A DNA stretch of 52,013 nucleotides, from contig WELB01000004.1 in assembly GCA_009602725.1 (NCBI GenBank), forward strand, positions 885,938-937,950. The letters run 5' to 3'. The DNA comes from Spirogloea muscicola (taxonomy: Eukaryota; Streptophyta; Zygnematophyceae; Spirogloeales; Spirogloeaceae). Position numbers and translations under genes: made by a program. Positions 10,995 through 21,110 of this stretch are shown here, one piece after another (the first letter of the stretch is position 1; every line of letters begins with the position of its first letter). The notes beneath the pieces are model-generated. The model had not been told where the DNA came from and did no database searches. It saw nothing but the letters and a program-made list of their open reading frames with translations.

Positions 10995-13890
10995 ATGGAG
11001 AAGTCCTGCCCGGGCGCCACTGCCGTGGTAAGTCTGTGACCTGCGCCCTCGCCACCGCTTGACCGTCAGCGGGGCTTGGAGGCCCCAGTCGGGCCTAGGG
11101 ATCTGCCACTGGCATGTTGAAGGACTGGCCTTCAACGACCGCCGCTGGTCTGCCACGATACTCTGGCACGATACTCAGCCTCGGCCTCGCGCTTGATACT
11201 TTCTCAATCAGAACGTGTGGTCGCAAGGAGTGCGCACTACGAGCTTGCCTGGCCAGGCGTCATCAGTATTGCATGCTTGCATTCAGCGTGTGCGTTCGAG
11301 TCTTACATCGAGTTCCTTGGCCAAAGCAAGGAATGTGATGTAAATTGGTGATGCAAAGGCTCCGCTAATCGCTCTCCTGTAAGTGAGAAGATGAGGCTTA
11401 GCACCGCACGGTCCATTCAGTCGAGGTTCACATGCATGGACATGGTGTCTTCTTTGCAGGCAAGGTGCCCTGTCAAAATGTACGAAGCTCTGCGGGGCAG
11501 CCGCTTCTGGAACTTGAAGGGCGCAATAGGAGAGCTTCACGTGCATTCACTCGGTCCAGGCGCCTTCAAATTCGAGCTTCAGGACCTTCTTGTAGGTGCA
11601 GCTTGCAGTATGGCTTGTGTCAATGTACTATGTCAATCTCAGAACATGCAATCAATGCTCTTGGCAAATTGCAGAGCATTGAATTGCAATTCCTGCAAGT
11701 ACTTCCACTCCCATCCCCAGCAAGTCAGTCCAGCAAGCCAGTAGCTTGCACTTGCTGGCCATCTAGTGAAGTCTGCTGTGAAATTGAAGAACGATCAAAC
11801 AAGTCAACCTTTACTACCTTAACAGCTTACTCTTACTCGCGCAACTTATACGGAGTGTCACAGTGTTTCATTCGAAATGCAAGCCCTGAGGTGCTCAGAA
11901 TATTGGTACCAATGTGCTGCTTTCAACAGGATGGTCAGATACTGTTCGAGTATACTCTGCGGGCTCCAAGCTATTTCTCTGCTCCTGCTAAGAGGTTCTT
12001 TGCTCTTCGTCAGCAGGTCAAGCCCGTGGCCAAGCATCAGCCCTATGCTTAAGCACTCCCATATTGTACCATTACGTGAATGAGAACGTGTTTGGTAAGC
12101 AGCTGTCCTGTTTACTATGTGGTATAGTCTTAGTTTGCATGAGGTGCTCATGTTGTGCTCTCTTGCTCTGCAGAATGGGACATTTGTTGGACTTGGATTC
12201 AGCGACCTGGAAGCTGCATTGACAATTGGAAACAAAATCTCTCATGGTCTTGGAGACCCGAGCCAGTGGGCAGGCTGTTCGCATAAGCAAGTCTCACGTA
12301 GTAACTCTGAGATACCTCGTTCAGGGAGGCCAAGCTCAAGTCACGAAGGAGCAGACCCCATTGTGACTTACAGGAGCCTCCCCAAACGTGGATCAGCTGC
12401 CTCCAAGGAAGGTGGGCATGAGATGCAAAACATGCGTAGATGTAAAAACATGTTCTCTGACTTGCCAGTCTTGATGCCTGTTGTAGCAAAGAGCAGGAAA
12501 GCAACAACTGACCGGCATCACTCAAATTAAGAAAACATCCTGACTATCTTGCACCAAAAGTTGTTGCGGCCTTTTCTTGTCATTTATTATTGGGTGTCAT
12601 GCAATACGTTTCTTTGCAGATCCTCAAAAACAGCAGTTCAGTGAGCAAGCAAGGGTCCTCCGGAAGACAAAGTCAGCTCCTCCTATACCCAGGCGTCGTG
12701 GTTCTGCTCAGTCCAGTGCTACAATCCGGAGACCTGGACACAAGAAGAAGGTCCGCTTACGGCTTGCAAGTGTACTGAGCATAAGTCGAGGTAAGCCATT
12801 GTAGCCTCCACCATTACGCCTTGGTGCATGCAACATATGGTGCTGCCTCATGCATGCAAGTTGTGAATGATTTATCAAGGAATGCAGGATGATTTAGTTA
12901 CTGAAGTATGTCCGGTAATGTCCAGGTAACAACCTCCCAGACATGGACATTGGCTACCCTACAGATGTCAAGCATCTTGGACACATTGGCTGGGACTTTC
13001 ACACCACCTCTGAACCTTCCTGGGTGATTTGCCAAGCCCTTGGTTTGCATGAAAGCATGCATAATACAAAGTCTGCTTAGCTGAGAAGCAGAGACTGGGG
13101 AGTCCTCCCATGTGCAAGACCTAGGTGGAAGTCTTCTCTGTGCCATGCCAAGGTGGACGTCCTTTCTGTTGTTTGACATTCTAGAATCTGCTACTGTGTC
13201 TCAGGCAGGTCTCTTCCTCTTTTGCAGATGGATGAATTCAAGACAAAGGCCAATTACGCTTTTGCACCATTGTCAGACTTTGCCCAGCCTCAGGATCCCC
13301 ATTGGTTCCACGACGCTTACTCGGCTGGTCAATGGGACGCCGGTAGCTCCTCGTCAGGTGCAAGATTCAGGCACTGTTTCCTTGATGCGTCGCCAGATCC
13401 TCATGTGTCACTTCCATTTCATCAGGCTGCCATCAATCTATACGATCTTTGGGCCTGTCAATGTTGCAGCATGTGTGCAATAGGTCACATAGTGGTGTGT
13501 ACTTGCTCCATACATCTACATTTTCACATTTAGCCCTGTTGGGGTGAGTCTGCTCAGACGAGGAGGACTCTGACTGTGACGAGCCTCCACCACCACCCCC
13601 TCAAGAGTATGCCGATTCACCAGAGGTCACATCAGGCACACAGGCTCGGCAAGGGTTAGCAAAGACATTGTCGTCTCATCTGTGGCTTCACAGAAACGAA
13701 TCAGGACGGCCATGAAGAGACAGGCGGAGTTGCAGTGGACCCTCCATCAGCATGTGGCAGATCAGATTTTGGAAATCCACTGCCTCTGCCTGCCTATAAC
13801 CCTGCGCTCCTTCCTGCTCCATCCCACAATTCCATTGCCATCTCTGCTGCTTTTGCTTGCCCACTTGGAGCACATTCATTTGTAAATTGA
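10995..13890 (+). CDS. WH1/EVH1-domain protein, WASP-like N-terminus
   Basis: Exons 10995-11027, 11460-11591, 11930-12016, 12174-12411, 12620-12790, (13185-13204), 13228-13357, 13558-13625, 13705-13890 give 354 aa in frame. Residues 1-105 read as a WASP-type WH1 domain: [72 protein letters not shown], then [13 protein letters not shown]1 domains bind Pro-rich partners in actin control. The rest is basic and Pro-rich ([20 protein letters not shown]), then [18 protein letters not shown] and a Pro-rich end. I see no WH2 or acidic VCA segment, so direct Arp2/3 activation is not supported. The 20-base exon at 13185 is doubtful because the intron after it would be only 23 bases; a splice from 12750 to 13228 would also keep frame. 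Other EVH1-like proteins (DCP1, NECAP) fit less well. Confidence 0.6.
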
Positions 13891-14323
13891 GGATCAAGGC
13901 AGGAAGCAGCATCATTGCGCCTGCTTGCAAGTCCTCCTTAGCCCGCCCTGTTCAACTCGTAACTTGTACAGACTTCTTCTGTGGCCGCTACATGCAGCCA
14001 GCCTTAGGAATGTGCACGCCCGTATGTACAGACACGTGGCTGCTCCCTTCAAGATGTAGGGATCATATGCAGCCACTGCAAAGAGATTGCTGCATGGCCA
14101 GGCCATGCACTTGATAAGTAACAATAATATCATTGTGGGCCGCTTGCTATGCTGCAGCTGTCAGATGCAGCTTAAGCACCACAGCAGGCAACAAGCACGA
14201 CCAAGGTTTAGTCTAGACCCGCACCAGAACTGAACTTGCAAAATTGGGCCCAGGACAAGTTGGCTGACAATCTGGACGTGAAGCTATGTAACATCAGGTA
14301 AGCACTACTTTGGAAATGATACA
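13891..14323. other. Intergenic, nothing recognised
   Basis: Spacer between the tail-to-tail WH1-domain gene (+) and PUR5 (-). No gene, repeat or RNA is recognised. Confidence 0.4.
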
Positions 14324-16167
14324 TCAAGAGGTGTACTTCACGCCATCTCCTTGGACAATTCGGCCTATCTCAAACGCCGAGCCCGACTCCAGCAATGTGT
14401 CGAGGGCCGGATTGGCTGCCCCGGCGCCGACCACCAGAACCATGCCTACGCCCATGTTGAATGTGCGGAACATCTCGGCCTCGTCAACGCCGCCGACCTG
14501 TGGTGCAGCACTGCTGTGTTGTTAGACCTGCACAGTCACTTAGAGTGCAATGCCGCCAAGAGAAATATTGTTTATTCAGGCACTGGCTCCACAAACCTCC
14601 TGCAGCCACCGGAAGATGGCCGGCACGTGCCATGAGCCCATCCGGACAGCAGCGGCCAGGCCGCTCGGCAGAACGCGTGGTATGTTGTCCGTGAAGCCGC
14701 CGCCGGTAATGTGAGCGATGGCATGCACGCCACCCTGGGCAACGAGGTCCAGCACCTGCGCAGTTATCATTGCGGCCGCCGAAACAACAAGTCAGGTGGA
14801 GTTGTTGCCATGAGCTTAAGCAACAAACCAGTCAGCAGACGCTGATGCCGGCTGACAAACCTGGCGTACGTAGATGACTGTCGGCGCCAGCAGCGCCTCT
14901 CCAATTGTGATGCTGCCATTGCAGCCCGGCAGCACCATGTCCAGTGCCGTCCCCGTTCTTTCCAGGATCCTGCGGGATTTCCACCCCACACCGCTGCATT
15001 CATTGCAATGCTCTGACTGGGAGCATGGTTGGTCTAAGACAGACTTAAGATGGCACCCCACTTACTGGTATTGCCAGCGCATGAACCGCAGTATACTCAC
15101 TTGCGCACAAGGGAGAAGCCATTGGAGTGGACGCCGCTACTGGGAAGCGCGATGAGGCGGTCACCTTCCGCCACGCTGCGGCCGTCAATCACAGCATCCT
15201 GCTTGACTGCGCCGACTGCAAAGCCGCTGAGGTCGTACTCCCCTTCCGCATAAAAGCCTGGCATCTCTGCTGTCTGCCCAGCCAGTAGCACGCGCGTACG
15301 CTAAGTCATTGGCTGCTCACTCTTGACCACAAATTCCGGGGCTCGCAGCATGCTAGTATGCATTCAGGACACAGCAACAAGCAGCTCGGTTGCTCCAGGC
15401 AAGGCGGCAGGCAGCGACCCAACGGCAGCTTTCAAAATTTACAAGTACCGCAGGCAAGCCAGACATAACCTGGCATCCAACCTGAGCACCCAATTGGTGT
15501 ATACATGGGAGTGCGAGAGACAAGCGCTAAACTTGCAAAACCCTGATTAAAAAATGGTCAAATCTAGTCCAGTGTCCTTGTTAGTGTACCTGTACCTGTG
15601 AAGCCTTGACCACAAACGTGACCTCAACAGCGGCACTGCCCTTGACCACTGGGCCCCGAGAAGCGTGCCAACAGAGGGGGCCCCACCTCGCCACCCAGGA
15701 GCACGCAGCCCGCCTGCTCGCAGCCGTCGACGATGCCGTGCACGACGGCCTCGGCGACATCCACGTCCAGCCGCCCGGTCGCATAGTAGTCAAGGAAGAA
15801 GAGCGGCGCGGCGCCGGACGTGACGATGTCGTTCACGCTCATTGCCACCTGTGCCGCTACGGTGCCGGTCCAGTCGCCGCACGGTCTGCGATCAGGGGCC
15901 GCGCGCTTGGGCATGCAGCGCTCCACAGCGTGCAGAAGCACTGTGGAGGCAGTGCCTTCCGGTCCAGCAAGTGAATTATGGCGCCAGCGGAGAAGCGAGG
16001 GCAAACAATGGCGGCAGCGGCGGCGCTCACGAGGTCGATGCCGATGGTGTCGTGGCGGCCCATCTCGAAGGCGAGCCTGAGCTTGGTGCCGACGCCGTCC
16101 GTGCCGGCCACAAGGTAAGAGTCGCCTGCGAGCAAGCGCGCCGGACCAAGGCGCGACCCGTCAGAGC

Positions 16168-16205
<38 letters not shown>

Positions 16206-16368
16206 GCCACCGCCAGAGGGAGGTCCAGGGTTTGGGGTTTGGGGACGGCCAGCCAGCACCGAAGGGGAAGAGGCCGCCGAAGCCGCCAATGCCGGGGGCC
16301 ATGCGGGCGATGCGGCGCACGAGCTCGGCGCCGGCGTCAATGTCCACGCCGGCGTCCCTGTAGGTCAG

Positions 16369-16403
<35 letters not shown>

Positions 16404-16412
16404 GTCGCGAGC
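14324..16412 (-). CDS. PUR5: Phosphoribosylformylglycinamidine cyclo-ligase (AIR synthase), 5' end unresolved
   Basis: Fifth step of purine synthesis: FGAM plus ATP gives aminoimidazole ribotide; plastid-located in plants. Minus-strand exons: about 16412-16260, 16125-16031, 15848-15687, 15273-15101, 14969-14861, 14755-14597, 14497-14324. They encode [150 protein letters not shown] and [14 protein letters not shown]. The ATP-binding and Gly-rich motifs are intact. No in-frame ATG precedes the first exon, which opens with a poly-Gly run from a GCC repeat. A transit-peptide exon is missing or lies upstream among repeats. All mapped introns are GT-AG. Confidence 0.92.
16168..16209 (+). repeat. 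GCC triplet run in PUR5 intron 1
   Basis: About twelve GCC units, partly GCCACC. A second run of about eleven units lies at 16371-16403 in exon 1, where it encodes Gly. A telomere-like CAGGGTTTGGGGTTTGGGG follows at 16227-16245. Triplet runs of this kind recur in or next to several gene starts in the window. Confidence 0.7.
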
Positions 16413-16439
16413 CTGCAGGGTGGCGTTGCTTGCCTTGGG

Positions 16440-16720
16440 CAAGCTGTGGCTGTGGAAGAAAGCGGCTGCTGATATGAAAGAATCGGCTGTGAAATGCCAG
16501 CCAGATGCATACAGGTGTTCCTGACGGAGCCAAAGGCTAGGCAGACAGGGCGCCCTCAAAAGGCTGTGAAGCGAAGAAAGCGGCTGCTGATGTCAAAAAA
16601 GCGGCTGTGAAAGCCAGCTCGGTGCCTACAGAGGGTGTTCATGTGGCTGAGGGGGAGCTAGTGGCTTTGTTGATTCTTTTTTCTGGGCTGGCCACCTCCC
16701 AGCCACCGCCCTCTCTTCAA
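16440..16720 (+). repeat. Second repeat family, copies B2 and B3, between PUR5 and PYD1
   Basis: Two copies in tandem: GCGGCTGCTGATATGAAAGA, ATCGGCTGTGAA, GCCAGCCAGATGCATACAGG at 16461-16520, and GCGGCTGCTGATGTCAAAAA, GCGGCTGTGAAAGCCAGCTC, GGTGTTCATG at 16578-16642. A hairpin GGGCTGGCCACCTCCCAGCC follows at about 16682-16704. These fill the divergent intergenic space where both promoters should be. Confidence 0.65.
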
Positions 16721-16787
16721 CGAATGCGCCTCTCATGGTAGCGTCTTTCTTCGGCTGTGAGGGCGAAGACTCTTCCAGTAGAGGCCG

Positions 16788-19030
16788 ATGGCTGNGCCGC
16801 CGCGGCGGGCGGCCGCGGCGGCGAGGGCGTCGACGGCGGCGGCCGGCGGAGGCCTGCCGGACCTGTCGGTGACCGTCGACGGGCTGCGGCTCCCCAACCC
16901 GTTCGTGATCGCGTCGGGCCCGCCCGGCACCAACTACGTCGTCATGAAGCGCGCCTTCGATGAGGGCTGGGGCGCCGTCATCTGCAAGACGGCAAGCACC
17001 CCTTCCGTCATTGCCACTGCCACCGCCGCTGCCGCCGCCGCCGCCGAGGCCCTCGCCGCCTGCACCGCCAGCGAGGCGTTCTGGCCTTCGCAGAATCTGA
17101 TGTTTCCTTTCCTCCGCGCCGCAGCTGTCGCTGGACTCGGCCAAGGTGGTGAACGTGACGCCCCGGTACGCGCGGCTCAAGGCCGGCGGGAGCCCCGGCG
17201 ATGCCAAGGGCGGTCGCGGCGAGGTGATCGGCTGGCAGAATATCGAGCTCATCAGCGACCGGCCGCTGGAGACGATGCTGGACGAGCTGGCGCGCCTCAA
17301 GGCCGAGTACCCCGACCGCATCCTCATCGCCAGCATCATGGAGGAGTACGACCGCACGGCGTGGGAGGAGATCATCGAGCGCGTCGAGGCCACCGGCGTG
17401 GTCAGCCCTCGCCCTTGCTCCAAGGCTCGCGCTCTGAAACATTACTGCTGCGCTTGACTCAAATATGGCGTGCTTGCAAGTAGGCTTCGTATGCCTCCCT
17501 TAAGTATTGGCACAGATTATACAGCGAAATAGACACTCTCAAGCTTGAGAGTGTCCATATTACCACCGCACAATGGGCAGCATATTGCTACTACTGAGCT
17601 TCTCGTGACTTGTTCTCCTAGTCCCTGGCACATCTTGCACCAACGGCAGCTGCCACCCGGGCAGCCGCTGGTGATAGTGTTCACAAGCCTCACCCCCGCC
17701 GGCCAGCCGCGTCGGCTCCTGGTGCTGCAGGACGCTCTGGAGATCAACTTCTCGTGCCCGCACGGCATGCCCGAGCGCAAGATGGGGGCAGCCATGGGCC
17801 AGGACTGCAGCCTGCTTGCGGAGGTCTGCGGCTGGATCAACGCCAAGGCCACCGTGCCAGTGTGGGCCAAGATGACGCCCAACATCACCGACATCACGCA
17901 GGTCGGCCCTGGCATGCTCCAGCATGGATTGCTGAAGCTGGCCGGATGCCGCTTGCTGGTGAGGTCGTTGCAAGGTCTGCTCTGACGCTGGCATTGCCTG
18001 CATTGGCCACCATGGTACAGCCAGCGCGCACAGCACTTGCTGCAGGCTGCGAGGGCGTGTCAGCCATCAACACGATCACAAGCGTCATGGGCATTAACCT
18101 TGACACACTCCGGCCCGAGCCGTGTGTGGAAGGGTGAATTAGCCTGGCCCCGATGGCACGTTGTCATTGCGTTCCATGCAACGCATGCATATGCTGCTGG
18201 AGTTGCCTTGTGGGATTTCCAAGATCGTGCATATAAAGTCAATCTGGCAAACTTGCAGGTACACGACGCCTGGCGGCTACTCCAGCAAGGCGGTGCGGCC
18301 CATTGCACTTGCCAAAGTCATGGCAATATCGCAGATGGTGGCAAAGGAGTTCCCTGCTGCATCCGTGTCCGGCATAGGGGGCATTGAGGACGGTGGAAAT
18401 GCAGCCGAGTATCTCCTCCTTGGGGCCTCCACTGTGCAGGTGCTGCTGATCTGCAAGCCCACTTCAGTGTCTGTGCAGAAAGTTGGATGCATGATCATTG
18501 GCACGGACATGGCAATATTGTGGCCATTTATGCCCCTGGTGAGCTCGTGATGGTGACACAGTCCTTGATGTCTGCTTGTAGGTACGTAGCTTGCCGCTGA
18601 TACCTTACAGTCATGCACGTGCAGGTGTGCACGGGTGTGATGATGCACGGGTACGGCCTGGTCAGCAAGCTGTGCGAAGAGCTGCAAGAGTTCATGCGCC
18701 GCCACGACTTCACCTCCATCGAGGATTTCCGAGGGTATGTGCGCTGCCCCCTCTGTGATCAGCTCTGCAAATCCATCCAACATCTCCTAGGCGCTGCTTG
18801 CTAGCTGGTGCGTGTTGTTAGAGCTGCTCCAACAGCGTGGCCATTGTAATGAGCACTGGAATGCGTCGAGCAGGGCATCGCTGCCGTACTTCACGACACA
18901 CCACGAGCTGGTGCGAATGCAGCGAGAGGCGCAGGAGAAGAGGCGCAGTGCTCGGCGTGGCCTGGCATCTGACAAGGAGTGGACTGGTGATGGCTTCGTG
19001 CGCGAGACCGAGACCATGGTCTCGAACTAG
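16788..19030 (+). CDS. PYD1: Dihydropyrimidine dehydrogenase, plant PYD1 type
   Basis: First step of pyrimidine breakdown: uracil or thymine is reduced to the dihydro form; plastidic in plants. Seven exons: 16788-16991, 17125-17400, 17731-17901, 18021-18133, 18259-18439, 18625-18734, 18874-19030, in frame, 403 aa. Visible motifs: NPFVIASGPPGTNYVVMKRA, KVVNVTPRYARLKAGG, WQNIELISDRPLETMLDELA, EINFSCPHGMPERKMG with the catalytic-loop Cys, INAKATVPVWAKMTPNITDI, SVMGINLDTLRPEPCVEG, RPIALAKVMA, SGIGGIEDGGNAAEYLLLG, VCTGVMMHGYGLV and DKEWTGDGFVRETETMVSN. Intron 1 has a GC donor (ACG|GCAAGC); the others are GT-AG. Codon 3 contains a single N at 16795. Residues before about 25 are Ala/Arg-rich, as in a transit peptide. 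Confidence 0.95.
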
Positions 19031-19467
19031 TCACTCCTGCCATCAGTACCGGTTCTCGTACCTCAGGACGTGATTTCTTACCTCGCCACCTGCGAGCCTT
19101 GACAACTACGAGCCTAGTGAAGCCGACACTGCGCAGACCTGCAGATGCTGCTGCTTGTTGACCTCGGTCACTGACGTGCAAGTGTATAGGCAATGACACT
19201 TGCGCTTACATTTAAGGCCGAATATTCAGGACGGCCACGCACCCATCCCGCTGCTGGCACCTCAATTGTGCAGCCACTGATGCTGCACTCGTAGCTGTAT
19301 AGTTGTGCAGTCCCAAGCTTGACTACCGACAATGCTGTATTTTACTTTGCAATCCATGCGCACCCTGAGGCTGCTCAGAAGTGCAGTAGTTTAGCCCTGA
19401 CCCTACTGCACGAGGCCATGTAACTTGCACCAAGCAAGTCAACCTCCATTGCCAGCAGTGTCAGGCT
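19031..19467. other. Intergenic, nothing recognised
   Basis: Spacer between PYD1 (+) and the small minus-strand gene, tail to tail. No gene, RNA or repeat recognised. Confidence 0.4.
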
Positions 19468-20303
19468 TCAAGGGAAGCAGATGGCAACGATGTGATACTG
19501 CTGCAGATGCTCCAGGAGGACGACCTGGGGGTGGAACGGCCGTAGCGGCCGCCGGATGGTCTGCCGCCACGCCCCGCCAAGCAACGAAGTCAAGTCAAAG
19601 TCACGGAGCACTTGGCTCGAGAAAGTTCTGTCAGCCTGTCATGCATGCGCCGTGACTGCTCCACTGCATTCCGAGGTAATTGTCGCAGAGGCAAACAGGC
19701 TAGCGCAGCCGTCGGCAAGTTGGCATGCCAAAGGGACGAGGCCTGGCGGCGCTCACTCCAGTGTAGTTGAACTCGGCGAGGACGACTTTCGCCGGTGCGT
19801 ACATGTCGAGCGCCTGGATGTCCACCAACTCCAGCAGATGCGACTTGAACGGCGTCAGAGCCAGCTCGTTGATCAGGCGCCGCAGGCCGGAGCAGCTGCG
19901 CACGGCCGCGACGCCACCCACCACCATGCGCTTGTGGGCCTCAAGTCGATCCAGTTGTTGCTTCAACTCGAAGAAGTTTCCGATAATGGGCATCTAACTT
20001 TAACGGCACAGAGCTCGAACCTGGATGGCTGGCCATCGCTGAGTTCCCCTGCGGCCATGCCGCCGCTGCTGCCGGGAACGGCACGGACCTGTCGCCCTGG
20101 AGGCGGTCAGTGGACACGTCGACGAGGACCTGGCCGTCGGGGAGGAGGTACTGGAGCTCGGCGCCCAGGGCCTGCAGCTCCGGCGCGTCCCAGTCGCCGC
20201 CGTAGAGCGCAGCGCACGCGGCTGCCCCGTCGCCCAGCTTGGCGAAGCCAAACGCCGTGCGCACGGCGCCCAGGACCTCGCGCTCCGCACGCCGCGCCGC
20301 CAT
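19468..20303 (-). CDS. Unrecognised small protein, three exons
   Basis: I do not recognise this family. Minus-strand exons 20303-20118, 19993-19757 and 19524-19468 join in phase 0 with GT-AG introns and give 159 aa from the ATG at 20303. Text: EREVLGAVRTAFGFAKLGDG, DAPELQALGAELQYLLPDG, then MPIIGNFFELKQQLDRLEAH, KRMVVGGVAAVRSCSGLRRL, INELALTPFKSHLLELVDIQ, ALDMYAPAKVVLAEFNYTG, and a short end VVLLEHLQQYHIVAICFP. It has non-repetitive composition and predicted helices, with no membrane segment or Cys cluster, and looks like a genuine soluble protein. The GC-rich frame continues upstream of 20303, with a single N at 20330, so an N-terminal extension such as a transit peptide is possible. The exon 1 donor at 20117 was chosen for phase; a donor about 20 bases further is an alternative. 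Confidence 0.5.
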
Positions 20304-20559
20304 CGCGGCGCCCCCGTCGCCCTCCGCGGNGCCGCCTCCGCGGGCGGCACGAGGCCGCCATCCTGTCCGGCCGCATTGCCCGCGGGAGCGGCGCCGGCGG
20401 CGCCGGCGGCGCAGATCGCGGCGGACGCCAGCCGCTCCACTGCCGCAAGTACGCACAGCTGAAGATCCGTCTGGCCGCGCTCGCGCCTCCTGGCCAGCGC
20501 TCCTTAAAGAATACAGTCCAGACAAGGATTGTCACTGTCTGGTTGCGGAAGGCTTGGCG

Positions 20560-20800
20560 CTGCTTGGCATCCCATGCGCTCCTGGCAAAAAAATGTGGCC
20601 CGGCGACGGAATCTTGCCCCAGGTTGATGGGATGGCTCAGCATGGCTTGGCACCGCGTGCGCTCCTGGCAAGGCTTGGCACGGCGGGGCACGGCATGCGC
20701 TGGAAAGGCCTCGCATGGCTCGACATGGCCTGGAACGGCAGCGGGCTAGCCAGGGAAAGGCATGGCATGGCATGGCATGGCACGGCGCGAGGGCTGGAGG
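20560..20800 (+). repeat. Degenerate GGCATGGC minisatellite
   Basis: Words CATGGCTTGGCAC, GGCACGGC, GGCATGC and CATGGCCTGG follow each other, ending in a clean run GGCATGGCATGGCATGGCA at about 20759-20782. Simple-sequence origin; the open frame across it is a by-product. Confidence 0.6.
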
Positions 20801-21056
20801 AGGGGCCCTTGTCTCCCAGACCCTGAGGCCAAAGCCTGACCTCGAGATGCTAGCTGATTCTTTAACCCCCAACCCACCTTAAACCCTGACTACTGAATCC
20901 CTAGAGCTGCCAGGGCAACTCCGAAGCCTGACCCCAGCTGAGCCCCAGCTGCGCAGCCGGCACCGGTGCACGGCGACTGCTCATCGAGCCACTTCCTGGA
21001 CCTTTGACAGCGTGACGCATGCTTGGGTGCTCTCGGCGTCGAGGCTTCAGCATGAA

Positions 21057-21081
21057 GCTCTAGGGTTTCAAAGTTTAGGCC
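21057..21081 (+). promoter_or_regulatory. Telo-box-like motif before the RSM22 start
   Basis: CTCTAGGGTTTCAAAGTTTAGG lies 30-50 bases upstream of the ATG at 21111. Related CCCCAACCCACCTTAAACCCT motifs are at about 20866-20890. Position suggests a 5' leader element; function is inferred. Confidence 0.4.
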
Positions 21082-21110
21082 CGCCTGCAGGAGGCAGGGT
21101 TTGGGCGGTC

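Noticed and set aside
10995-12411. NECAP (PHear) or DCP1 assignment for the first domain
   Set aside because: The order TAVAR, Trp, [26 protein letters not shown] fits a WASP-type WH1 better. Kept only as an alternative.
20504-20872. Open frames over the CATGGC repeats
   Set aside because: By-product of a simple repeat; low-complexity translation.
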